Shown: one piece after another, positions 25,691 through 39,200 of the stretch
How the letters are laid out: every line of letters starts with the position of its first letter
Numbering within the stretch: position 1 is the stretch's first letter
DNA from: Coturnix japonica
Taxonomy: Eukaryota > Chordata > Aves > Galliformes > Phasianidae
Reading direction: 5' to 3'
Assembly: GCF_001577835.2 (NCBI RefSeq)
Contig: NC_029521.1
Location: 22,603,118-22,667,117 of the forward strand
Length of the DNA stretch: 64,000 bases
Notes under the pieces: model-generated
Seen by the model: the letters and a program-made list of their open reading frames with translations, nothing else
Told to the model about the DNA's origin: nothing
Database searches by the model: none
Position numbers and translations under genes: made by a program

Positions 25691-28224
25691 GATGGCATGG
25701 ACACACCTGGAGGTCTCCTTCCTGCCACTCAGAAGCTGAGTCTCAGCCCCAAGCCCATCCTGAACCTTTCCCTGGGACCAGCACTGTCCCAACATGATCT
25801 CCAATATGATCTCTATGCACAGAGGCTTCTTTCCAGGGTTTTCGTCACTTCTTTTTCCTCCTGCTTTTAAGAGGACAAAGAACCAAACTACAGTTCTGCA
25901 ACACACATCTACGTGCTTTCATCCAGCCATCACATTTGCATGTTTCGGCCTGAATTAATCACTTAAATTAATGCTTGCTGATTTTCTCACATCAACAAAT
26001 GCACCAAATGCAAAACATCTTCACAGTGACTATTTCTGTCCCTACAGCTACAGAAGAAAGCCAGATTTGCTGATGTTTCAAAGCCAGTAAAATCAGGCAT
26101 CTGCAGTACAATTCTTAATGCTAAGCAGATAAGGGACGTCTTGCATTAAAAATTACATGATATTTCAAAGTATTTTTTAAATGCTCGACCATAACAGCAC
26201 CGTACATTGAAGATAATGGGAACCTCCTCCACTGCAGGTCCTTATCAGGCTGCTTGTGACGCTACCTCAGCAGGGTTTGCCCTGCACCACAGCCCACCCT
26301 GATGGGCACCACCGGTCCCACTGAGGCAGACACAGAGCACAGAGCACTGGCAATGTTTCTCCAAATCCAATCAGCAGAGGGAATGACAGCCAGGTTTCAT
26401 TAGTTTTATGCCCCCAAATATTTTAAACCATTTCCAAAAACTGTCAGAATGCCTTAATTCAGCAATTTCTAAATGGAAAAGTCTATAATTTATTATTTTT
26501 TTTCTTGAAAAATTAATCTAATTGGTTGTTTAATTAGAACTGTCAGTATTTACACATACTCCAAAAATGAAATATTTGGTAGATATTACTTTTTCAAGCC
26601 CAATAATTTCCCAGGCTCCTATTTAGCAAACCTTATCGTGGCTTTATCCCAGAAAAGAATTACCCTAAAAAACAGCTCCATGAGGCAGAAAGAAAGAATA
26701 CCTCCTGCTTTTCCTTGTTTTGACCAATTCTGCCATTGCAGTGATTGCAGCAGCATGGTGCTCGCGTGCCTCTCACAGCTCAGGCTCCTGAAGGGAGAAA
26801 GGCAATGCTAATTCCATGGTTAACTTTGCTTAATTAAATAAAAAGAATATTACAGTAAATGAAACAGGATTCTTCCCAGCCCCTGCCCTGATCAAGCTGT
26901 GCCCCAAAACATGAGGTTTGATTATGGTTATCTTAGCAAGATGACTGTCAGGCTTTGTGACCCAGCGTGAAGGCAGGCTATTAACAAGTCAGATATTTAT
27001 AGTGCGGATGTCAATAATTCAGGTATTTAATCACCACTTCCTTCGATCTGACCGCAGCTCAGACAAATGACCCAGCTGTGCCAAAGGCAATGGAGGTGCA
27101 TCTGGTCTGGGGTCTGGCTCTGGGCTGCTGAAGCAATCATCTGGGACAAATTTCTTATATGCATATATATGCCACAACCTCTGTATTAGCTGATCAAGTC
27201 ATGTACCTGATACACATTCTCATTAGCTAATTACCCAACAATGACTTTCAGATGGACCATTGCACCACAGATGCTGGTCTGAAAAGTACTTGGAGGAGTA
27301 CTTTTTCCAACTGGGAATGACAAAAACATCCCCTGGATGTTTCTGCAGGAGCTTCCAGCTGTGCCCAGCTGCTGCAATGGGAGGAAACAACGTGCTCAGG
27401 TCACAGCTGGATCCTGCACATCTGCCAATGCTCAGCAGTGTGTGGTCTGAAAGGAGCTGCAGGTGGGGATGGAGAAGGTTTGCTTTCTTTGACTAATGGC
27501 ATGGCATATATTTTGCTTGCAAAAGTCCTCTCAGAAATGAAATTTCACAAATCTTAAGGAAAGGTCTTTTCTGAGTGCTCAGAGACAGTGCACAAGCTAA
27601 TCCCGTAGCACTGAGACGATAAAAGCACACCCTGAAGGAATGAATAATTGAGGGCCAGCCCTAAATATTAATGGCGTACAAGGGGGAGAGGACACTATTC
27701 TCAACTTTGCACTTATCAAGCTGCCTGTTCAGATTTGAGAGAAGATATTCTCCCAACCACTCAGAGCTCCTTAAATCCCTCTTGGAAGGCAGTGGTGCTC
27801 CAAAATAACACTGCTTTTGCCTGAAATCCCACAACTCATTCTCCATTCAAACCTCAAGAGGAACACAGCAGTGTTTATTAGAGGACATGATCCAAATGCA
27901 AAGGGACATGGAGAATGCTCACAGAGTCCCATGTCACACACAGAGCAACATCTGCACATGAGTGAGGGTGCACAGGGAGCAGGATGGAGCGCAGCAATGG
28001 GGGATGCCTGCCAAGGGCTTCCTGACTTGGGGTGATGGAGGGATACTGAAAGCTCTGGTGGACACTTATGACAAATGATGAAGGGTGGGATTGGATTTCT
28101 TTCATTAAATGTCACCTGAGCTGTAAAAGTGGCTCTGCAGATAGCAAAGACAGCCCCAAGGAACAGAACTCCCCTGCAGCATTTCCCAACCCTGGGCCAG
28201 TAAAAAATAAGCAATGTATTAATT

Positions 28225-28247
28225 AAAAAAAAAAAAAGAAAAAAAAA
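28225..28247. repeat. A-rich run
   Basis: Twenty-three bases, all A except one G. I see no element body upstream that would make this a SINE or retrocopy tail. Confidence 0.9.
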
Positions 28248-31200
28248 CCAAAAACTTTATCTACGCTTTCATATGAGTTAGGCTGCTCTCTGCTGGCTCT
28301 GTGTGCATTTAGTCAGGATTGCAGACAGCACACATTCACCATCAGATCACACCGTGGGAATGGAGAGACCTGGTGTCCCCCCCTCATCCCACCACTGGCT
28401 TGGTAATGGAATTCAGATCTATGTCTGTACAGTCTCCAAACCCTGGTTTCTATATCCTCTTCCACATCTCATGCTTTGCTGACACAAACAGCCAACTGCA
28501 AAGTTCCGACTGATTTCCAGGTTATCTCAACAAAATCTAGAAACAGCTTTAAATGAGACAGCGTTCCCAATGTTAGGGAGATAAAATACCCCAGTAAAAC
28601 AAGTTTCGATAATGCTGATTTAAATTAAAGCACGCCTGTGGTTGGAGGTGCCCCCTTTCTAAGGCACTCCTTCGATGCTAAGACTTGCCCTGCTGAAAGC
28701 ACTAAGGGGTCTGTAGCATCTCTGCAGAGGAAGCACTAGCTTGCAACAAAGCACATTTGGACAGCAGCTGCTGTGGCTTGGTCAGCCCTGGGAAGCTGAA
28801 AAACTGTCATCTGCAGCCAAGTCTGTATATTGAGGATGGTTTTGAACTTAGTGATGGCAGTGTGCCAGGTGCTGAGAAGCAAAGCTCTAAGGGAGTCCCA
28901 CGGGCACTGCAGCCAGTCCAGCCCCAGCCAGGTGCAATGAATTCCATCAAACTGTACTAAAAGTGCCCATCCTCTGCTAATGCTTTGCAGGTGTTTGTTT
29001 TCACCACAGCAGCTTCAGGTGTGGAGAGCTCAGCAAGGTTTGCTCAGCCTCTGCTTTCTTGTACAGGGAGACAAAAAGGGCCTCAGCTCCAGTGGGACAA
29101 TTAGACCCCTGTCCTCAGACCTTCCACCAGACTCCCCAGGTTGTGTGTATCCTCTCTGCTCAGATTTTTCCTTCTGGGGCACTCAGGACCTCGATAAGAT
29201 GAGCACAGCTTGATTGAATACAAGATACATTGCATGTGACTGAGAACAAAACATTATATTATCAACCACGAGGTTAAATTTCTACTTCTTCCAAAATACC
29301 AGAGCTCAAGGAATGTGATGGTTAAAGCCCTTCTGTAAGTTGTGCTGATGACTCATCTCACAAGTTCCTCCCAGAGGAAGGATAAGAAGGAGCCTGCATG
29401 CAGTGATCAGGGCACAACTGCTCTTCAGCAGCACCTCTGGGAGCAAAACCGGGGAGAAAGCAATCTGAGCGAGCGAACAAATCGGTCTAAAATAGCCTTA
29501 AGTACCTTTTGGCTGTAAATTTGAAGATTCCCAGCTGTCAGAGCAGTAACTTTCTCAAATCATCTTGCACAAGGCACGTTCAGAGTGGGGAGCCTCCATC
29601 CCTACTGCTTACAACACAGCTGGGTGAGCTGCTGAAGAGTTGCCCCAAACCTCTTCCTCCTCATGAAGCAATGCAGAGAAATCATAAGTAGTTGTTGTTG
29701 TCGTCTTGTTTTTTAATGGAGTCAGACGTTCCTGTTTCTCTTCTATGCTAATCCTTATCAGGCAGCTGATGCTTCACTGCATCACAGAAGTAACCATGTC
29801 CATGGGCATCCGCCACATCCCAAATTTAGAACGCTTTTTAACAAGCTGGAAGGAACAAAATAAACAGCACTTGATCTGTGAAGCTTCCCATTCTTGACAG
29901 CGTCCCCAGAGGTGGTGGGAAGCTGAGGAGATAGCTCCTTGCTTTAATTGGTACATTAAAATTCTTCCAAGCTGCTACACAACTGTTAATAGGCAACTTA
30001 ATTAAGTACTAACCCAGTTCATATTTCCACCCTCCAGAGGCCCTTGCTTCATTTTTTTTTTCTTATTACAGCCAAAACCGTGGGGACTTTTGTCCTTATC
30101 ATGTAAAACAAGCTGAGGGCACTGACACAAGGCAATTCAACTCCTGACCAAAAGACACCTTCACCACCAGATGCTGGAAACAATTTGTCCCCTAGAAAGA
30201 AGACTTAAGGAAAGGATCTGTCCCCTTCTGCCACCCTGCAGCAAGGGGTCCTGCTGTCCCTGGTCAAACAGAGAAGCTTCAAAGCAGTTTAATTACTTCA
30301 CACAAGGCAGAAAAATGGAGCAGACCTAGGAGGCTCTGGGAGCAAGGTGTGAATTGCTGCAAGTTAACAGAAATAAACAGCAAATATCCTCAGTACCAGC
30401 AGTCACTTCACCCCCCCAGAGTGCCAAAAGGAGCAACAGACCCTTCTCCAGGTAGCAGGTGTGAACACAAAGGAATACTTTAGGCAGGACTGAGGAGCTT
30501 CATTCAGCCTCTTATTTCCCACAATGTTGATGTACCCCACACCCTGCCCAGAGAACATCCCCCTGAGAGCACAACATGACAGAATAGATGTCACCTCCTG
30601 GTCCCCAGGAGAGCTGGATTTGATGCATTCAACAGTGAGGTCCTCAACAATGGTGTTCGCAGTTTTACTTCTCTTTCCAAGGCCAAGCTGGGATATATCA
30701 AAACTTGCTTCAAAACTGCTGTGTAAAGTGAGAGGTTTAAGAGCCGTGCAAACAAACAGTGCAGTCTCCATTACAGGTGAGTTACAAACCATGTAAGTTA
30801 AAAACAGTGGGGGTTTACTGCTGCCTGGCACACTTTTGTTAATATCCCCAGACTGAGGAAGGAGGGGTTATGAAGGGATGGAGTAGCAAAAGTAGGCACA
30901 GCAAAGGTCAAAATCTGGAAGAAATAAAACACGTAATTTCCATAGGAATATGAAGCCTGGACGTGAAAAAGTAGAGAATGCACTTGTGTTTATTGTGTTT
31001 TCAGAATGTGCTGGAAGGGAATTAGGGATGGCAAAGGGCCAAGCATTTCTGGGACGTGGGTGGGAACAACCCCAGGTGGGTATACAACCATAAATAGGGA
31101 ATCCAGGTGGGAAGAAGGATTAATTGGGCCAATCAAACCACCCAGTACACAAATTGCTTTTGGTGTCACATCCCCAATCCCTCACTTCTCACTAAGGTCC

Positions 31201-32669
31201 CTGAGCCAAACACAGCAGCTTTGTATTTGAGATAAAGAACAACAGCTTCCCTGGCTGTTCTGCTTCACTGTTCAGTAGGCATCATTCTCTTTTGCCTACC
31301 CATTCAGCCTCACTGCACACACAGTGATTTCAATGGGAAGTTCCCATTTTGTCACAACCCGTTCAGAGATCCCCTGCCTGTTCTTTGATCCCACAGCACA
31401 GTCAGTACCATCAAAGGTAATATGATCCTGTGAAAGAAACGCATTTTCCCCAATCTGTTTTAGATGGCACACACTCATGAGACACTATGGACAGCCTGAT
31501 ACGCGAGCAGGGAATCCCACAGAGCGTGACAGCTAATACTTGTGTGTAGCAGTGGGAAACCACTTGGATATTTAAATGCAAGAATTTATCTGTAGAAAGT
31601 ATAGTATCAAAACAAACTTTTAAGAACTGATTGCACTTCTGCTTTTAAGCTTTCTTGGATGACAGAGCTATGAGGCCAGGCAATGCAATTTCCTGGAATT
31701 CTCTTCCCTAGTTTCTCTTCCAAGTTCTTTGCTGTCTGAATACATGATACTGCTTCCAATTCCCAGAACTCTTGCAGTAAATACCAATTTCATGCCATTT
31801 AACAGAGATCAACATTTCCCTCTCTGAATTTCTTGCAGTAAAAAATAAGAAAGAGAGAAAGCTACATATGTATGAACATTTCCATTTGCACAGGCCATTT
31901 CTTTAAAACATCAGGAATCTGAGTTAGTTACCCAATTGTCCCTTTTATATCTAATACTGAGCTTTAGTGTTCTTTCTCTGTTTCAAACACTGCCATTTTT
32001 TCTTTTAGTAAGTGTATTCTTACACCACCATTTAGCAATAAGGACAGTGCCCCGATGAGGCACACAGGGACTTTTCAGAAGACAGACCAGAAGGCTGCAG
32101 AAGAGAACATTCTCCCTCTGGTGAAGGGTAAGACGAGCTCATACCGGTGCTTACCTTGCAGTAGCTCTCTTAGCCACTAGATGTCCTTGTGCACTGCCTA
32201 GCAATCCAGAGCACCGTTCGTGGCATCCGAGGTCAGGCTGGTTTGGAACTACAGTTGCACAGAAGCCTTCTGTTGTCCACTGTATTATTTTTTTTTAACG
32301 TAATAATTGCCCTGTGTCCAGGAAGAGCTATAATTCCACGATACTGCCAACTCATCCTGCGCTGCCAAGGGTTATACAAGTACTCAGTACATCATAACAA
32401 TAGACAGAAGTACTGGCCTGAGCGCTCCATAGGCAAAACCCACTGTGTCACCAAATCCCTTCCACGATCTGTCACAAAGCATAGACAGAACTGACAGCTC
32501 CTGTCGGGCCTTTCCATAACATCTGTCCTGTTCCTAGCACAAGGAAGCTCTATGTGTATTTCTTCACTGTCTGAGCTGGATACACACATAAGGGTCGAGT
32601 TATCTGGTTCCTGCCCTTCTTCAGGCTGTCAAACCAAACGCGTCACTGACTGCAAGAGAAGGCAAAGCG

Positions 32670-33105
32670 AATAACAGGTTGGAAACTTTTATTCAGTAAT
32701 CAGTCCTGCTGTGTGGGTAGAATCTTAGCAACTGAAACCCAAGTATGTAAAAATACTTAGTTTTCACAGTGAAAAAAACCAGACCATATAAAATATTCCA
32801 GTATTGTTTCTTACAACCCTTATTTCAAGATCTCCATTTCAAAGGCAACATGCTTGAGTATTTTATTTGCTTTCTATTCTCAGCCTTCCCCTCCCCCTCA
32901 AAAAATGTTGAGATGGTAACCCTTCTTTCCCTCCCATTACCCGCACGTGATGGGAAAGAGAAAAACACTAAACAAACCCCCTCCCTCCTGATTTCCAATG
33001 GTTTACTGAAGAACTTTCTCCCGGTGGTGTCAAGGGCCAAGAAGACGTAGACTGATGTGACACCGAGCAGTCCTGATGTTCCACATACCAAAGACAACCA
33101 CGGTG
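32670..33105 (-). other. XPNPEP1: Predicted 3' UTR and polyadenylation region of XPNPEP1
   Basis: Two AATAAA signals lie on the minus strand after the stop codon, at 32862-32867 and 32688-32693. Either could give a short 3' UTR of roughly 0.25 to 0.43 kb. A further AATAAA-like site lies far downstream near 30.99 kb. I cannot tell from sequence which is used, so the end shown is a guess based on the second signal. Confidence 0.45.
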
Positions 33106-33234
33106 CTACTGAACTCTGATTAGAGGCTCTGTCTCCCGGATGAGCCATTGAAGAGCTTCATGCCGACCTTGCCTCTCCAGTTCTGCTCCAATTACTTCCC
33201 GGCACTTTTGATGATAGTCATTCACCCAGTTACA
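33106..33234 (-). CDS. XPNPEP1: XPNPEP1 exon 20, residues 582-623 and stop codon
   Basis: The acceptor TTCTCCAG is followed by 129 coding nt ending in TAG at 33106-33108. It encodes [20 protein letters not shown], then [18 protein letters not shown] and IRVQ. The C-terminal tail differs from human ISKQH but has the same length. The 3' UTR follows without a further intron that I can recognise. Confidence 0.95.
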   Translation of the reverse strand, partial: CNWVNDYHQKCREVIGAELERQGRHEALQWLIRETEPLIRVQ

Positions 33235-36200
33235 CTGGAGAAAAGGAGGGATATGACATTCAGTACAAACACAGAATAGCTGGTGGCTGTACACAACTAT
33301 AAAGGCAAAGATATTAGTAGGGTATTGTGCCCTTTGGGACTGGGCTGTGAGGCTGGGATGGCATCCTGACCCAGAGACAGACCCCTAATGCATTCAAGCA
33401 ACTTGTAGATTTGATGAGGGAAAGAACCGAAACAATTAGTCCTGGGTTTTCAGAGGTGAAGTGCAGTTCAAATGACTAGTATTCAAAGTCTCTGCAAATC
33501 ACTGCCTCCAACAAGTCAGAAGAGCTACTTGGCACAGACTAATAAAAAGCTTTGCACATTCATAACTCTGAACAGTGCACTGCTGAGATACAAGTTGCCC
33601 TATAGATCTCAACAGGTAACCTTAAGGTAAATCTCGGCACTGATCATAGTCCTCTTCAGATAAAGGAAACGCAAATGGAATTACCATTCAGAAAAGCAGG
33701 ATAGGCTGAAGAAAAATGAACAGTATGATAAAAATCAGCATGAGACAGACCAAAGTGAAGGTAATGGGAAACCTAAAGAGAAAGCTACGGTATAAAGCTA
33801 TTTAGGAAATACATGCTGCTGAGCAAATATGACTGATGTCTGCTCAGAGGCCAAATGCACTGCAAAACGTGGCACTGCTGAATAGGATTGATCATGATCA
33901 TATACAGAAAGCAACATGGGACAGTAATTAGTGCAAGCCTCTGGGGAGACAGCACCAAAGTCTGACAATGAATGCAGAAAAAGACAAAACATGAGAACAG
34001 CAAATACCATATCAAAGGAACTACCAAAATGACCCCTGCTGCCTTCATCACAAAATAATTTAGATGAGAAGAATTCTAAAGCCATCTATTCCACCCAACC
34101 ACCCACAACCGGATCATGCTGAAAATTAAATGAGATTCTTCAAGAACATCCTCTGAATCTACCAACTAAAACAGCGGACAGTGGTTCATGTCAACAGAAC
34201 AAGACAGTTCTAGCATATAGAAGACAGTGGAAACCTGCTCTTTTCACCTACCTCTTTTTGTGTCAGCAAACTAACATCAATCATTTTCGTCTGAATTGGA
34301 ACCAGCGTTAAGGGTTCAAAAGTCAGGCTTCCTCTGTTTTTGAAGTTGTACTGAAAAACACAAATGACGTTGCAAATTCTTAGAATTTGCTCTAGCAAGA
34401 TCGTACCCTTCAGCTCATGTTGTCACTGACCACTAGAAAAACACCCTCGTATCATTCAGATGAGAAGGCAGCAACTTAGCAAAAACTTTTTCTCATATAT
34501 TGAAGAGATAATCTCCACATAAATCTTAGTCATTTCTTTCCATAGCCACTTTCTAAAGGCCATGTCCCAAGTCACAGCTGCACAAGACTTGATGACCACA
34601 CAGTAATTTCCAGTCTGACATTTCTATAAAGCATATCCCAACCAGACCTGAAATTATTATGTCAAAATCCATCCATAGTTTTGGTTCTACTGCCATGGGG
34701 GACTAACCTGACATCAACTAACGCTACAACAACACATCCAAGGGGCTGTATTAAAAAAGGTTCTGGTCTTTGATCCCCAGACAGAAACCATTTTAGAACA
34801 ACTCTCACATACACATGCTAACCTATGGAAACTGCTGAAGCAGAACTGTCTTCTGTGTCTCCATTAATAGAAGAGATGTAGAAACAGCCTTCACCAAAGC
34901 AGCGATTTGGTGAGTAGCAGTCTTGAGTAGGACTAACTGTCTGCAGCACTGTCCCACCTCAAGTTTTATGAGGCTGAGTCACAAAGAAAGGTACATTTTG
35001 AGCAGGCCATTCACCTTGGTTTCAGCAGGGATCACAAGGACAACATTTTCTATTCGGATCCCAAAGGACCCATCCTCGTAGTACCCAGGCTCTGTAGAAA
35101 CAGACAATAATTAATTAAGACACACAGCTACACTGTGAAAGAGCTTATTCCCTATGGCAAAACTTCCCCTTCGTAGTTTTAGTTCACTGAGGTTGCTAAA
35201 CAGTCTTGACATCAGGCACCCAGAGAGGCAAACAAATTTCTGACTCTACTTAATCTGCACAGAAGCCCCGAGCAAGGTGACAGCAGAAGTTCTCAAAGAG
35301 AGAAGAAACCAGACAGACAGCCCTCAAGCTCAGAGAGTCTCCTTCTAAGTCGAGAGAGAGTACCAAGTACATGGTTCCAAGTACCAGGAACTCTGTAAAC
35401 ATGCATTTCTTTACAGAAGGCCAGTAGAAAACCCCCCTCCCTGAAATTATTTTAGAGTGCTCCCCTGACTCCCTGAAAGGATGTAACAGCCCTGAGGAAT
35501 GCAAGTCTCTTAGTAAAACCCAGAAGGTTGTTAATTTCTTACTGGAAAAATAAGGCATGTACTAACTATCTCAAATTGCCCATAGCACAGCCCCTGAAAA
35601 TCTGGCGTTCACCATGTTCTGCAGCCAGCTCTTCCTCTGCAGAATGGGAAGCAGTACGCCAGAACTGCTATGTTCAGCAGCACAGATCTGCTGAGGTTTG
35701 CACTTCACAAAAAAGGAAGCAGGTTTGCAGAACTCAATGGAATAAATGAAAAGGTGATAGCTAAAATCAGTGTCTTTACCCAGAAAGACTTGACTAATTA
35801 ACAAACTGAGGAGGCAGGACCAGAGCTTATGATCACATCCTCCCTTCACCACTAAGTTCTTTCCACTGCATATTAAGAACGTGGTCCCTCCCTCAGTAGC
35901 CAGAAAGAACTGTTGATATTACATACCATCAGAGACGATCATGCCAGCCTCCAAGGGCTCATCTGCAAAGGTTTTGTAGCTAATGCCACAAGGACCCTCG
36001 TGTACATTTAGGAAAGAGCCAACTCCATGTCCTGTCCCATGCAGGTAATCCAAACCACAGTCCCACAAGGCAGAACGGGCAAAGGAATCTAGAAGATGAC
36101 CTGCAGGCCAAGGGAAAGAGAGACACATGGAAAGAAAACTTGATCAAATAAGGCTTCCTCACAGACTGAAAACCACTTCAAGGGTTCAAACCTGGAAAAT

Positions 36201-39200
36201 GTGCGAAGAAAACAAAAAAAAATTTAAAAAAGGGAAAAGTAAAACAAGTCATTGGTTTGTCAGAAATTACAGAGCAGATGTCTGCCATTCAAACACATCC
36301 TCATTGAAAGAACCCTTCACCCACTCAAGTTGCACAGCTCTTCAGAATACAGCCTGCAAAATGTTGCACTGCTGCTTGCTTTCCTTGGGTTTTCAGGAAA
36401 GAATCTAGCAGATAAATGGCCCACAAAGAATTCAGTACCTTTTTTTAAAGGCAGCCACACTAAGAGAGCTTTGCATGGAAGAGCTGGCAATTCTGCTTGG
36501 TGAACTAACCAGCCAGACCTCTCGCCTGGATGCCATAACTTTCAATTATGGCTGTTTCAATCAGAACACAGGGGATTTCTGTTGCCTGCGTGTGAACATC
36601 TATCATGTGCAAGTTCTGACACTCTCTATACTGTTCACTTCAGTTGGGGTTTCTCATGCCATCAGCCAGATACTTTTTCCTCACATACATAAGAAAGTGA
36701 ACTGGAATCCACCCTACAAAGAGGCATGCTTATGTCAAGTATCTGACTAGAGAGGAAAGAGCTTGCAGCATTCACCAGCAGTGAACGTATATCACATGTT
36801 TTCCAGCACAGAATTAAATCAGCTCCAATACGTGTTATTCTCCCACACGGCTCACTGATAAAAGAGATTCCACATTAACTGGAAGAGAATTAGCTAGTCT
36901 TTTTGAAACTGGAAACTGACCTATCACTTTGACAGGTTTTAGAATAAAAGCATAAAGACAATGTCAGAGCACAGAAACGCCACAGATGTGCTAGGAGTGC
37001 TTGTCACTGAGGAGCATCATCGTCATCCTAGAAACAAAGCACTCAGACACCCTCCAGACTTCTCTCCCTAAATTTTCAGCACTGGTGGCTGCTAAAAGAG
37101 GGGGAATCGATAATCCAGAATGCAACATGCTGTGATTGAAACAGACACAGACATCTACACCAACATCTGCCTAACACATCAGGACCTATCAATCATAATG
37201 CTGTTTTCACATCACTTAATGGTTCTCCAGAAGTCACCGTCATGGTCAAACACTCCAACTCATCAACTTACCTTTGGTTCCATTTGGGAAGATGGCTGCA
37301 CTCACAGCTATGTGCCCCTTCAGGACATAGGTGAAGCATTCCTGCCAAAGAAATGCACACTGTAAATAAAAAGGGAGAAACAAAACATTGCCCTTCCCCA
37401 GAACAGAAAGGAAGACTGCATCTGGTAGCAAAAGATGTGGAAAGACCTGCTCATTTCCTCCTATGGCAATGCAACGCAAAAGCAAAGCATGAGCAAAAAA
37501 GAGTTTAAATTACTGTGAAGATCTCCCTCAGTTATTACGCACAGGGTCACAAACCTGTTTAGCAACAGGATTCACCTGACCTATGTGACTGATTTTCCTT
37601 GTGACTAACAGTTTCGCTTCCCAAGCATATCCTATTTTCATCACTGAGCAAACTACAATAATTCAGCGTCAATTAAAGAAACAATTTAAAATAAAGAAAT
37701 TTACATTGCTGAATTTCCAACATGGACCACCTCAGAGCAGCCTGAGACTATTTTTATACAGTATTCTATGTTCAAACCACTAATGCAGCTCTACATTAGA
37801 CACTGAGCTTAAAGCTAAATTAAACTCCCATAATAACCTATGTTGGGCAAGCCAGTAATGTGTATCCTCAGCCCACTGATTTTATTACTTCGTCGAAAAG
37901 ACATGCCACTTAGTAAATGAGAGGTGCATAATTTGAGATAGAAAACAGTGTCATTCTCTAAACATTTTATATTCAAAAATTTCAAGTCTGACAGCCTCCT
38001 TATCAGTCTTAATCAAAACGCTGTCATTTTCATTAGTAAAGAAATGATACTTGATAGATCCCTTAGACAACATAGCAACAAGACATTTAAGCCACCATCA
38101 TAATTAAGTATCTCTAATATTAAGGGTCAAATAGCAAAACACACTGTGATGCCAACCTACCTTTTCATAGGCTGATGGTGTGCCAAAATGCATTGTTCTG
38201 GTCACATCTGTTGTACCATCTCTTCCAGAGGCAAAGAAAGATTCAGGAAGCAAAGGAAAGGGAGAAAAAAGAAAGATTAAAGTGAAAATGCATTAAAAAG
38301 CAAATAAAACAACAGTCATACTGCAGAAAAACAACCAGTCTAACCACTGGGTAAAGTTGTCTGCTCTGTGCTACATAAGGCTGATTGTATAAAAGATCCT
38401 AAACCCAAAAACATGCTGAACACACACATTCTCTTTCGAACATAAGGATCTCAAAGTTCTTCTCAAATAGAATCTAGACTACTCATAAAAAACAAGTGGA
38501 TTTGGGGTTTAGCAGCTGGTACCTGCCCACTGGGAACACAACAGAGAAGGCCAAATTTATTCTATGATAGGAAAAATGATTCATTAACAGCTTGAAAATA
38601 CAAGTTTATATACAAATTACAGCCAAGAGTTCAGAGGAAGGATGCATAAAGCTGGTTTAGAGTCCTTTTCATCCTCAGGATGCTTTGTGCTAAGACTACT
38701 AGAAATTATCCGTCATTTGGATAGGATTTAGTCTGAAACATTCAAAAAGTTCCATATGCGGATATTATTTTGAGCTTGCTGCCAAACACGGAGGCTCTTG
38801 AAATAATGAGTTACCTTTGAAACACTCACTCCTGTACCAACACTCTTCCCATCACATTCGGGGCCACAGACACAAAGAACTCACAGTTTAACTTCTCAGT
38901 GGTGACAAGTTGAGCATCCCTGTCACAATGCTCTGCTGAGTGTCATTGATGTCCACCTTACATTCTATTCAAAGACTTGCTTTTCACAGTGGCACCAAGG
39001 AAACTGCTAATTAGGCCATCAGAGGGGTGGAGTAAAGATCTCATTGTAAAAGCCTTATCAAAGGATGTCTGCATGGTTCATTTTCAAAGCTCTTCCTGAC
39101 TGACAAAACAAAAAGGCACAGCTCTCAGAGGAGCAGCCAAGTCTATCCTGCATCTCCATGAACAAACCACTTCTCATATATTTACACTGGTTGAAAACAC

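Larger units (their letters stand above)
20277..32669. other. Intergenic DNA between CR1 fragments and the XPNPEP1 3' end, no gene seen
   Basis: It contains three CR1 fragments, the G, C and A homopolymers and two further AT-rich blocks (25.06-25.2 and 26.4-27.05 kb). I see no exon, tRNA or snoRNA. The longest open frame (216 codons near 23.3-23.9 kb) starts over a CR1 copy and has no protein-like motif. Confidence 0.6.

Noticed and set aside
36180-36200. B-box-like GGGTTCAAACCTGG, suggesting a tRNA.
   Set aside because: No A-box or cloverleaf arms can be formed around it; it is ordinary intron sequence.
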